Assembly (NCBI GenBank): GCA_000149265.1
Contig: CH002331.1
Span: 242,994-306,993, forward strand
DNA from: Ciona savignyi
Taxonomy: Eukaryota; Chordata; Ascidiacea; Phlebobranchia; Cionidae
Length of the DNA stretch: 64,000 nt
Direction of reading: 5' to 3'
This document shows positions 10,400 to 21,900 of this stretch, in pieces. The notes under the pieces were generated by a model, which saw only the letters and a program-made list of their open reading frames with translations, was not told where the DNA came from and ran no database searches. The position numbers and the translations under genes were made by a program. Position 1 is the first letter of the stretch. Each line of letters opens with the position of its first letter.

Positions 10400-12540
10400 A
10401 TATAAATCATCGTAGCAATAGCAGTAACATTTTATGAGTTGTTAGCTTTTTCATTTTCTTTTTATTAGAAATTTTAGTATACCAGCAAAATTACTTATTT
10501 CATAGAACAATAATATCAAAGTTTGGATTAGTAACTCCGCAATCCATTCGTGTAATAGTAATAGTCATATTCTATACTCACTAGGAATGCATGCTTATTA
10601 AGCGTTTTTATTTTTGCAGGTTTTGTGTTCTGGTTAGACTTATAATTCACATAATGACGATGTGTTTATCTGAGCAGTGATATACTTTATTTCAAGAAGT
10701 AGCATAGATAGAACCTTTGTGGCACTAAGAAGTTTCTAACTATGGGATAAATCTTTTACAGTAGCATGAAAGAAGACTAGGAAATATGTAAGATTGTGAT
10801 GTTTGACATTGTATTAGCACAGTATATAAAGCCCTGTATTCCTGTGGTTCTTGAAATATGCACAGTGTTTTCTTGGTATGTCTTGGGGTGTTCTGCAATC
10901 GTGGTATACTTTAGGTGTGCATTGTATTCGCCATATGCCTGGCGATGTATGTAGTATTTCAGGTATGTTTGGAGGTGTGTTTTTATAATGTTGGTGGATA
11001 ATTAATATATGGTAAAATTGATTTCTGAAATTAATTTATTGAATAATTTTTTATAGACATTCTATAAAATCAAATCACCATTTTTATTGAAATACATGGT
11101 AACTAAACATCACTTATTTTTACAAGCACAAATAGAAAAAATGAAAGATACAACAATGAAAAGAAGATCTACTATACTTCTATTAAAAATTATTAATATA
11201 AAATATTTTATTGTGTATTTATCCTAGGCTTCCACTATGATATATATAATATATAGACATATAATAAAAGTAAGATCCAGCCACATAATACATTTAACAA
11301 AGCTGATGGACAACACCTATGGAATCTCCTACCCTTTCATGAATGTAATATAAAAAAATCCTTGATTTTTTAGCCAAATTTATAATTTTCTTTTAATATC
11401 TTTTTTATTATATAATATAATTTATTCAATTATTTCAATTTTCCGTTTATCTATTTATTTTATTTGTTACATTTTTTATCCCTCTGTACTAAACCTAAAC
11501 TGCACACCCAACCCACAATGCTTCGTGTTTTTGCTTTTAATTCAATTTTTACATGGTATTGATTGCCGTGTCACAAGCTAATCTTTAATTAAATTATTTT
11601 GGTCACCATACGGTTTTACTGTTGCTGGAAAACCAGTTTCCAATGGCAGTTTTTATGTTTTCTTCATAGTTTGTTTTTTTGCCGGCGCTTACAGTATCTT
11701 CTCTTTTTTTTAATTTTTTTGTTTGTACTCGATTATATTCATACTCTCCAAAAAGTTGACTTGTGTTTAACAGTTTAAGTACAAGATTGCTATGCACAAA
11801 AAGTCCTTACTTGAATAAACATAGAGCATTAACTCTTTTTTTGCTCAGTAACAATAGTGGTGATTCCCCAATGTCTGTACGGTTGGAAGCAGCATGTGCT
11901 AGGTTGCGTGCTGGTGTTCTCGTTTAACTGTAAAAATTTTTAATAGTAAAGCACTGCTTTGTAAAATGAAGGTGTTGATTGTGCATCTGCTAGCTGTTTT
12001 CTTGGATAAAAGTTGCCGATGTAAGAAGGGGTATCAGAGGATTGGTTTTTACCTTCAAAGAATTCCCTAGACTCGAATACTAATTAACTTGTTTTTCAGC
12101 GCCCAACCCAAGTCCCCTTATTCAATTCTTTGTGTTTGTCCATTTATATTTATTTTACTCACTAAGGAAAATTACATTTTTAATTAAACGTAAGTAAAGG
12201 AGCGTCCTGTTCGTACTAAATCGTCTAGCACTAGCTAGTAGAGTATTCAAATCAAAATGAGCTTTCAGATGTGTGACCTAGCATGACCGAGATATGGCCA
12301 CAACCAAAATTGTGGGTTTTACCCGAGGGGATTTCCCTAGAATTGTAGAATACTATTTTTTCCTTTATGGATATTTGATTTCTATGAATCTTAGCGCCCA
12401 ATTAACAGCCTGATTTAAATTAATTATGTACTCTAATTAATTATCTAATTAAAAATTGATTTAAATTAATTATGGGTAATATACCTACCAAAAATGTAAT
12501 CATTTTTTGGATCACTTGTTGAAACTGTGTACAATGAATT
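10400..12540. other. AT-rich intergenic DNA
   Basis: No gene was recognised. A minus-strand 64-codon frame at 11603-11797 lacks supporting features. Around 12225-12410 there is a stretch resembling the tandem-monomer element (GAGGGGATTTCCCTAG, then TGGATATTTGATTTCTATGA), matching the similar relic at 8283-8440. Confidence 0.4.
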
Positions 12541-12544
12541 TTTA

Positions 12545-12905
12545 TATGGGAATACACTAGGATAGGATAGGATATTTATGTTTATTCATGTTAATGGAAA
12601 AACCAAGGGGGTTAACACACGGGCAATCGTCAGATCACCTCGCGTCCAACGTCGGGTTACGGGAGCTATTGCAGTGTGTTGTATAATCGAGACATTCCTT
12701 CAATTTGGTAGAACCCATTAATCCGCTGGGTTCAGGCAATGTCCGTTAAATGCATTGACCAATGACAAAACCGACTAGCTAGCGACTAGTTTGAAATCTG
12801 CAACCTTTCGGCTGAAAGGCGCCGCACTAAACCACCAGACTAACCGGTTGGAATGAGCGTTTACCGACTCTTTTTGGTCGCGGACTAATTCAAAAAGCAC
12901 AACAA
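12545..12905 (-). repeat. SINE plus flank, first unit of a tandem duplication
   Basis: A minus-strand SINE occupies about 12553-12852 (GGATAGGATATTTATG, ACACGGGCAATCGTCAGATC, TTCAATTTGGTAGAACCCAT, AACCTTTCGGCTGAAAGGCG, GACTAACCGG). It is followed by about 55 bp of non-SINE sequence (GAGCGTTTACCGACTCTTTT through AAAGCACAACAAT). The whole stretch is repeated immediately downstream. Confidence 0.8.
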
Positions 12906-13257
12906 TAGGATAGGATATTCATCTTTATCCCCGTGAACGGGAAAACCAAGTGGGTTAACACACGGGCAATCGTCGGATCACCACGGGTCCAACGTCGGGT
13001 TACCAGAGCTATTGCAGTGTGTTGTATAATCAAGACATTCCTTCAATTTGGTAGAACCCATTAATCCCCTGGTTTCAGGCAATGTCCGTTAAATGCATTG
13101 ACCAATGAAAAAACCGACTAGCTAGCGACTAGTTTGAAAACTGAAATCTTTCGGCTGAAAGGCGCCGCACTAAACCACCAGACTGACCGGTTGGAATAAG
13201 CGTTTCCCGAATCTTTTTGGTCGCAGACTAATTCGAAAAGTCTTTAAAGCACAACAA
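12906..13257 (-). repeat. SINE plus flank, second unit of the tandem duplication
   Basis: This repeats the preceding unit, including the same flank (AAGCGTTTCCCGAATCTTTT through AAAGCACAACAATG). Because the flank is copied as well, this is a local duplication and not two independent SINE insertions. The two units share derived SINE changes, for example AAATGCATTGACCAATGA. Confidence 0.8.
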
Positions 13258-14400
13258 TGAAGGCCACTTCACGCAAAGTATGGTTAGTTGGTCACACAAC
13301 GTCCATGTAATCACAATTTAAGTGAAGAGGCCACGAAACAAACGTAATGAAACAATACAGAACTTAAACAAAGTCATTTTACTGTAACCCCGACACTTAG
13401 TTTCAATTTGCCCCTGAACTTACGCCAGTAGCTTTTTTCGAAATTATGGTCTATGGTTGTCAACACACATCAAATTGTTTGCTCTTAAAGAATTCGTAAT
13501 TTTTGCCAAAGTTCTTTTTATGCTTAGATTAATAGCATCCCTGCTGCCTTTTCCTTATATATCTTGGTTGCAGATGACTGTGGTAGGCGCAGGTGCATTT
13601 GACTGCTGCTCGACGCTTTGCCAAACATTCACCTTGAGCTGTCTTCTCGTTGCAATGGTCGGTAGCTGATACTGATTTTTAATAATGACTACATACATAA
13701 ACCACACTGCAACTTTTTTTTATTCCGCATTTGTAAGTTAGTTCTCTCTGATGGTTGTTTTTTTTTATAAAATCACGACAATATACACCAAATAAATATA
13801 GCTCGGCTATTTTAACTATGTGAAATGGGTTCATCTTGTATAGAAGGAAGGCAAATAACAGAATCCATTAGATTTCTAACAAGCTGTTCAATCCGAAGGG
13901 TTCAGACACACAACAGGGAAAGATTAGGAGAGATATCGGGTTAAAATTACCAGGAACAGTTAGGATGTCCTCGATTTTCTCTAAATTGTGAGAAATAAAA
14001 CCAAACAGAAAATCCTATAGTCATTAAAGCATGCATCAACTACTCAGCTGGAGATTCCTTCCTCTCAGATCCCCAAATGGAAATCAAAAAACAATTCTCA
14101 ATAGTTCGCAACATCTGAACATACAACGAACCAAGCTTCATGCTCAGAAGGAATCCGTACAACTCATCATCGTAGTTAAGGATTCGTCATAATTTGATGA
14201 CGTTTTCAAGATGCACACTATAGAAATGATCCCTAAAAGTATGATCTTTATTCTAGATCGAAATTTCTAACAGACCACAACAAACAAATACCATTTCCAA
14301 TTGTGGCGTCAAATCTAAATTATTCGGTTACTTAAACTTTAATAAACTTCCTCGAAAATAACCGGAATGTTGTTAATCAGGCATTTGTAGAAGCCTGGTA
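13258..14400. other. Intergenic DNA, no gene recognised
   Basis: A 70-codon plus-strand frame at 13457-13669 is hydrophobic but lacks splice sites or similarity that I recognise. The rest is AT-rich. Confidence 0.4.
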
Positions 14401-14411
14401 AGGTAAACTTC

Positions 14412-14485
14412 AAAACGAATGTCTTAGAGGTAGCGCGTTGTTTTCTTATCCGTCAGGTGGCTGGTTCGAAACCTGCCTCTGGTTA
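14412..14485 (+). repeat. tRNA-like sequence (SINE head or tRNA pseudogene)
   Basis: It contains an A-box-like AGAGGTAGCGCG and a good B-box, GGTTCGAAACC, about 37 bases apart, but the ends do not pair as a full acceptor stem. It is probably a pseudogene or the head of an uncharacterised SINE, not a working tRNA gene. Confidence 0.4.
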
Positions 14486-14576
14486 AAGTTTTGTGCTTTT
14501 TACGCAAGTTATTTTTGTTTTTTTACAGGGCTAAGTTTTGAACCCACGATCGTACCGCTCTTTATGCAAGTAACTA

Positions 14577-15510
14577 ATATGGTGATAAAACTTTAACAAT
14601 GTCACCGTAGGCGATTGCGTGTGGCTTTACGACCCTGCGATTCCGATCTTCAGGAACATACATTAATATCGTCCCATGTTTCTTGGCTCCGCCCTTGTGC
14701 ATTTCAATATATGCCGGCGATATTATAAAGTCAATAAGGTAAGTAGTGAATCTAGTTGTTCGGTCGAATAGCATGTTGGGTTAGTGCGTCGTCGTAAGGT
14801 AGCAGCTTCGAAACTGGTCGCTATCTGATCAGTTGTGTATTTGACCAAGACACTAAGCGAACATTGTCAAGGCCCAATGGCTTAACCGAAATTGAAGAAA
14901 CGTCTCAATCATTGCCACTGTAATAGATCCTAACCGGAATGAGAAAGTTTGACGATTACCAATGTAAAAACACTCCTGGGGTTTTCCCATTCACGGGAAT
15001 AAACGAAAATATACTATCCTGAAACCGATCCTTTAAAAAAAACTGTTTAACCTCTTTTTTATTTTTATCATAAGCACCGTCAAAAAGCTGATCAACTTTG
15101 GTTGATTTTCACTTTGAGCCCATTGTGGGTTTAAAACCTGGCCCAATAAAACAATACTCGAGGGATCGACACTGTTTACGTAAATATTCTTTGCTTTCAT
15201 TATATTAACTTCTACAGATGAATTACCAAAGCAGTATATGTTAAATGCGATGAAGATGTTGCAGATGTTTAACCCAATTAACCCGCTACAGACCAGTTTT
15301 TTTCTAAACCACTGTCCTAATGTAAATCCCTTCAAGATATATACTCCAGAAGCGATTATAATTTGTCCTTGCTATAACCACGTATATGATCAAATACAAT
15401 TGACGCAGAAGCTCCAGACCAACATTTACCTGTTTATTAATAAATCCCCCAAAATGTAACTTGGACAGTTTTGCATAGAAATCGCAATACATATCAATCG
15501 AGTTAACCAT
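14577..15510 (-). CDS. Unrecognised gene, exon-like pieces
   Basis: Three minus-strand pieces look like exons. Piece 1 is 15510-15430, starting with ATG (MVNSIDMYCDFYAKLSKLHF) and ending at a phase-0 donor (CAG|GTAAATG). Piece 2 begins near 15338 after a TTGAAG acceptor in phase 0 (GFTLGQWFRKK, then a hydrophobic run, LVCSGLIGLNICNIFIAFNI) and probably ends at about 15182, TAC|GTAAAC. Piece 3 is about 14750-14577 and ends in a stop (HGTILMYVPEDRNRR through GDIVKVLSPY). A SINE (14755-15025) separates pieces 2 and 3. I do not recognise the product; the hydrophobic stretch suggests one membrane segment. The gene lies just downstream of the acyl-CoA synthetase 3' end on the same strand. The exon limits, and even a single gene, are inference. 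Confidence 0.35.
14755..15025 (+). repeat. tRNA-derived SINE, diverged copy
   Basis: It follows the SINE block order: GGTCGAATAGCATGTTGGGT, CAGCTTCGAAACTGGTCGCT, GACCAAGACACTAAGCG and TTTTCCCATTCACGGGAATA. Confidence 0.65.
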
Positions 15511-15971
15511 TCCGCCAGAAAATTTTACTTTTTACCGATTTAAGTTGATAAATTTCGACTGAATGTAAAAAATGTCAACTCGCGTTGTCCCATATACTGT
15601 TATAAAACATTAAATGTCCAAATATCGTACTTATGCTTGGCTATTTATTCCGCATAAAATGTACGAAAGCAATAAGTCGCCGGTATATTTTTCTGGATAA
15701 CACAATTATACAAATCAAAAGTGTTAATAAAGCAATTATCACTGGTTACACTTTATTACAATACAAGTTACACTTTTCATGCAAAACTGCAGCCTATGCA
15801 AAAATGCAGCTTATGCCATGTTATTACAGTCGGAGAAAGGTTAATTACCACATGTAAGCAGTATTTGACCTAGTACCATTTTCGATTAGGCCTACATAGA
15901 TTCTCATTTTACAACTGCTTGTTATTTTATATAATTCGCTTTTCAGATAAACTGACACAACAATATAATAT

Positions 15972-18900
15972 TTATTTTATTTTTCTAAGATTTCGTTTGA
16001 GAATTTTTCCGCTACCAGATCTTGGTAATTCATCCACGAATACCACACCACCCCGTAGTTGCTTGTAATCCGCTAATTTGTCTAAAAACAACATTAACGC
16101 AAATGGTGAACTAAGGTTAAATTAGTGTTCAGTCGTATATGTTACAGGTAATTAAGTTTGTCCAGCCGGTCGGTTAAATCGTTAGTTTCGCTTCGGACCG
16201 AGAGCCTAAGGGTAATAGGTTCGAATCCTACCTCATGAACTTTGTTAGTTTTTAAAAAAAACGTGATTGAATTCCGCGATTATGTGGTTTGAACAAAACT
16301 AGAGCAACATCTCTATCGTATTTAACACATAACCATAACTTCAACAAGACAAGTGTAGGTTAGAGATAATTATACTGGAATCAATAATCAGAAAAGAAAA
16401 TGTAATTAATGATCAGAAATTTATTAACCTCGGGTAAGTTCGTATACATCATCTAGCGTTAAACTCGGATCCTTTTTCACAATGAACGCTTTTGGGACTT
16501 CGCAAAGATAACCTACATAATTCGGGACACCTAAACCTAAGGAATGATCGGTCTGAAGTAAGGTTGAGTAACTTCTCTAGTCGGCGGGCCAGATATTATG
16601 GTTGGCCATCGATGTCATAATTCAGTAAAATCAGCGCGCTGCTAATTTAAGTGCGCGTACTTAATTTAGCAGCGCGCTGGTAACCTTTCACCTGGCCAAG
16701 AGTGTCACAATTCGTCTCTTTACGCCATCATGCGGCAAAATTGTCAACGCGTTCACAAATTAAGTACGCGTTCATAAATTACCAGCGCGCACTTAACTTG
16801 CTGACAAAAACATCGACCGTCGTTGGCCATCAGTGTCACAATTCAATAAAATCAGCGCGCTGTTAACTTAGATGCGCGCACTCAATTTACCAGCGCGCTG
16901 GTAACCTTTCACCTGGCCAAGAGTGTCATAATTCATCTCTTCACGCCATCATGCGGCAAAATTGTCAACGCGTTCACAAATTGAGTACGCGCTCACAAAT
17001 TACCAGCGCGCTGGTAACCTTTCAACTTGCCACCAGTGTCATAATACTCTAGCTCCCTCCATCGCCAAACTGCTTTATATACTGGGCGGGCTAAGTGGTT
17101 TCAGAACATAGGCTGAAATTCTAACCAAGTTTGCCACATTGGAGTAGATAGCTGGTAGCTTGGTAGAGGGGAAAGTTCCAATGTAATCACGTTTTTCTGT
17201 ATATTGCAGTTGTATATGATTGAGCTGTGGGATATTAGTCGTTAGTGGTTAGATTAACTGAATTAGGATGTATAGGGGCCTATCCCAGTTATTTTGAGGC
17301 ACATTTATGATGATACCAATATAGTAGATTAAAAAATCTTGTGAGTGCACTTCCATGCTTTCCAGACTGCATTGTGTAGAACCCATATCAACCAGCTTCC
17401 GGTTTCTTATTTTCTGGTATGCTCACCGTCTTCGTTTTGTCTTACAATTAATTTGGTCTATTCAGCCCACTCATGCGCTATAGCCTACATGTTTCCTGTG
17501 GTACCTACTGGTTATGGTTAAAATGAGGAGGAAACTAAAAGGAGTGAAACTGCACACTTAAATCAAGATTATGACATTAGAGACTTAGAGTTAGTTTTAA
17601 ACATGGGGTTGGAATTAGGGTTTGTTATGGAATTGAGATTAGTGTTTAGGGAGGGGTTTAACTTAGTTTTCTTAACTTTAATATGTAGTTCCCCTACTTC
17701 CCGCACTCCCTTATTTTAGTGTTGCCCTTAAAATGGCATTTACTCAACACACATGAGCATGATACTATTTGGCAAACTAGGCTCTAATAGAGACAAGCTG
17801 TCTGTGCTTGACCAACCTGTTAGACTTATAAATGGACATTTCTGAGTTTATATGTCGTGTCAGACTCTGAATAAACGCATGCATCCGCTTGCTAGAATCG
17901 TGTGATACAGAGCATATAAGCACCAAAATATTCGTTCTAAACAGGTAGGCATATAGGCGATTTTATTCTTTAAACTATAAAAATCAATATCTATGTGTAT
18001 ACCAATGATTTGCTTTAAACAAATGGCAACCATTAATTTTTAAAGGTCTTTTTGAACATAACTTTTAGTGCCTTAAGAGCATTAAAGCTAGTAAAGAATT
18101 GAATTATAGCCATCGGTAACTGAAGAATGTATTGGTAAAATTGAATTTTGTACAGTATAAACACAAATAGTTTAGTTGTTTATTGCTTTGTGCTGCTTTT
18201 CTCCTGCTTTGTGCTATATAACTGTTCTGGTTGAGGATAAGTTACCATCAAAATTTAAGTTTAGCCTGAGCTGTTTTTGCAGTTTGCAGTCCGTCCAAAG
18301 TGCTATAATCCGAAAATCTATGATTTCGTCAGACCTGAAAACCAGTTTATTAAGAAAGATCTCAGAAGTAATAGAATTGGCAAATGCAAGCACTAATTCC
18401 AATTCCACCGCTATAGGTAAGTGGTACACATACATATATACTGGAATATAATATGTTCGGTTAGCTCAAGTAACTCGGCCCATGGTCTGCAGGCAGCCGA
18501 AAGGATTGAAACCAGGTGCTGGCTAGTCACTTGAGTTTGTGACCTTAAGCACTTGGCGGCTGTCACCTGAACCTAGTGGATTAATGAGTTAAACTAAAAC
18601 AGTAAAAAAATCTTAATCATTTTATATGCATCAAACTGCAATAACTCATAACCTTTAGCTCTGTAACCTGCCGGTGGTACAAGGTAATCTGACAATTGCT
18701 GGGATATCGCCTCCTGGGTTTTTATAGAAATGCAACTTAAATATCCTTTGTAGTATTTATGCTACAGTACTGTACATAGTTGCATTTAATATCACATAGA
18801 AGGTTTGGCCAGTTAAAAGTTTGTATTTGGTACGCTGGAACCTATACTTATTAGCTTAAGAATTATAAATGAGCTCCGTTATGATTTGTAATGCACATTT

Positions 18901-21900
18901 TGTTGTTTGATTTAAAGGATGTACCTATGGGATAAGGATAAGATACAGTACTCATGTTTATCCCCAGCAATGGCCGATGTGGCAAGTGTTGGTGTCATTA
19001 TGACACATCGCACAAGTATTAATTAGAATACCTACTGTTCGCAGTCCAGTTACTGGAGCTGTGTTTAATTTGATTGAGACATTGCAACAGTTTTTAGTTA
19101 AACCAATGTTCAGTCTACTTCTGCTTAGTGCCTTACTCTAGGACATATCTGGGGGTGCCAAGAATGCCAATTGCACAAGACAATTTTAAATGGCACCCCT
19201 TGACTTGCACTTGCACCCCTAATAATCATAGGCATTGATTCCTGTGTGACAGGGGGGACATGAGGTAACATGTCCCCCCTATATAAAAATATAATATACT
19301 TGCTACCCCACATTTTTACACATTATGAAGCATTGCTTAGCATGTAAGTATGACATGCTTACTTTAACATAATGGCATGTACTTTAGGGCCTACCCCAAC
19401 AAACAAAATGACAAGCTAATCAATGCAGTCAAAGTCCTGAAAATTTAAATTTTGGTTTGTATCTATGGCCAAAAATGTTTTATGTTACATTCTCTACAGG
19501 GTATAAGGCAGAAAGGCAGTTGCTGGGGCTCGTGGGACCACCAAAATACAACATTACTAGGGAACAGCTAGTTTTTTTAATGGAGTTTGCTGGTTTTTCG
19601 GGCACAGAAGTTGCCAATATATTTAATGTTTCACTGTCAACAATTCGAAGAAGATTAAGGTAAGTTACAGAGTAAAGGATGTATAAAGTTTCATTCATCG
19701 CATAAATCCATGGGGTTCAGGCAACGTTTATTAAGCGTTTTGCCCAAAAACACAACCAACTAGCCAAGAGTTGGTTTTCAATCAACAACTTTTTGCTGAT
19801 TGGGAGCCCTGCTTTAACCGACTTAGATAACCCTAAACCGGTTATAGGCTTTTTATATTTTATCGCCGTGAATCGGAAAACGTGGTAGAGTTATCACACA
19901 GTCAATCGTGGACTAAAATTCCTTAGCTCTTCTTACAGTGTGTTACCGGTATATTTTAAATCGGGTAAATACAAGAATAATGAAACTGCATCTGGAAACT
20001 GCATCTTAAAAAAAATTAAAAGACAAAAGGCATTATTAGAGCATGGTCACTAATAAACATTATAAAAATCCAAATATGTTTAAGCCAAAAGCAAAACAAT
20101 TTTGGGAAAATACCCCCCCCCCCCAGTTTCCAGTTTAGCAAAGTCAGTGCCTATGTGTAGCACATAATTTGTTTGTTAAATTTACTATAAAATTTGTGTA
20201 GCATTTTTAAAATGTTTTATATGGTAATTTATATAGTGGTAATGAATATACTTTTATTATTTACTGTTATAACATTTTCAGACTGAAAATTTCTCTGATA
20301 CAGCTGAGCCTGCAGCTATAGTTCCAGTGGTATGTATTTGTCTAGATCAGGTTCATTTCTCTAAAGCAGTGGTTCTTAAACTGGGGGGCGCGTGAAAGCT
20401 TCTCAAGGGGGGGCGCGAGGATTACAGTGACATATTCATGTGAAAGTGGATTTTCAGCACTTGTGAGTATAAAGACAAAATTTCGTAACACACTGGAATG
20501 CGAAGCAGATCTTCGATGTTCGTTGTCTTCAACAAAGCCTCAAATTAAACGACTAGTTTCCCAAAAACAGTTGCATCCTTTACACTAATCTGGGTAATGG
20601 CAAATAATTGATTGTTCGATTTTTCGTAAATTTGATTTTTGAGTAGGTGAGGCGTGAGCATGAATCACAAATCTCAAGGGGGCGGGACTGAAAAAGTTTA
20701 AGAACCACTGGTCTACATTTTAATCTTTATAAAATGTGTTATATGGTTCTTAAAATGGAAACGGGTAGCAGGAATTTATGGCAAAACAACAGTTATTATT
20801 GCATGTCATGGAAAAATAAAATAAAAACAATTTAAGAAAATATACGGACGGGGCCTTAAAACCCAACCAAAGTCACGATAAAAATTAACATAACATTTTT
20901 AGACGGACAATTTCTCTAGTACAGAGTCAAAATTACCATCGATTACAATGGTAATTATTAAATTATTGCTTTCTATTAATTTTTGTTATTTTTTACCAAG
21001 ACAGGTATTGAAACCTAAGTGTCTTGCCCAAGGACAAAAACGACTAGCCAGCAGCCAGTTTTGTTATAATAACCAATAACCATTCTATTAACCGGTAGGA
21101 GAAAGATCTAGTTCAGTGGTTCTAAAGCATTTCCAAATTGTTTGCAAAGCTGCCCCCTTGCTATTTTTTAAATGATTCCCACCCACCATATATATCTCAA
21201 TTCAAAACTTACAAAAATGGACTAAATCTTGTATTCAAGCGATATAGCATCAATTAGAAAAACTAATAGCCTTTATTTCGCTGTCTCCAAAATTTGCTTC
21301 ACATACACCTGCTAATCTAGTCTTAAGAAAAAGCATTAATTTTTAATTTGAACGCTGACTGGCATGGTTTGTAACCTGTATTTGGACAATTTTCATTTTG
21401 TTAACCAGGCGATCCTATCAGTTTGTGCTAGGTTATACCTGTTAAAAAGCTGTGTTGGTTAATCCCTCTAAACAGTTAATTGTTTTTTAGCGTGCTAGAC
21501 CACAAAGGTCTGCAGCCACTCAATCACAAATACTTTGGCGGAGAGCTCTATGTACTGAAGCTGGTGGCTGTGCAAGTCCAGTAATTGCTGTATCCCCTTT
21601 CACAAATGAACACAACATGGAAGCTGAGGCTGGAGTTGATGGTGATGATGACAACCAAGATTTACAAAGCATAATGTATGTAGGCACAGTGGTTTATGGT
21701 TGGCCATCGGTGTCATAATTAAGTAAAATAAGCGCGCTGCTAATTTAAGTGCACCTGTTAACCTTTCACATGGCCTAATAATGGCATTTCAGATTGCTAC
21801 TGTATCGAATTGTATAGTGGCATTTTTTATTCTCCGGTCTCACATTAAACACAAACTTTTATACTTTGCGCCGTAGCGGTAATAGCGCCCGCACATCTAA

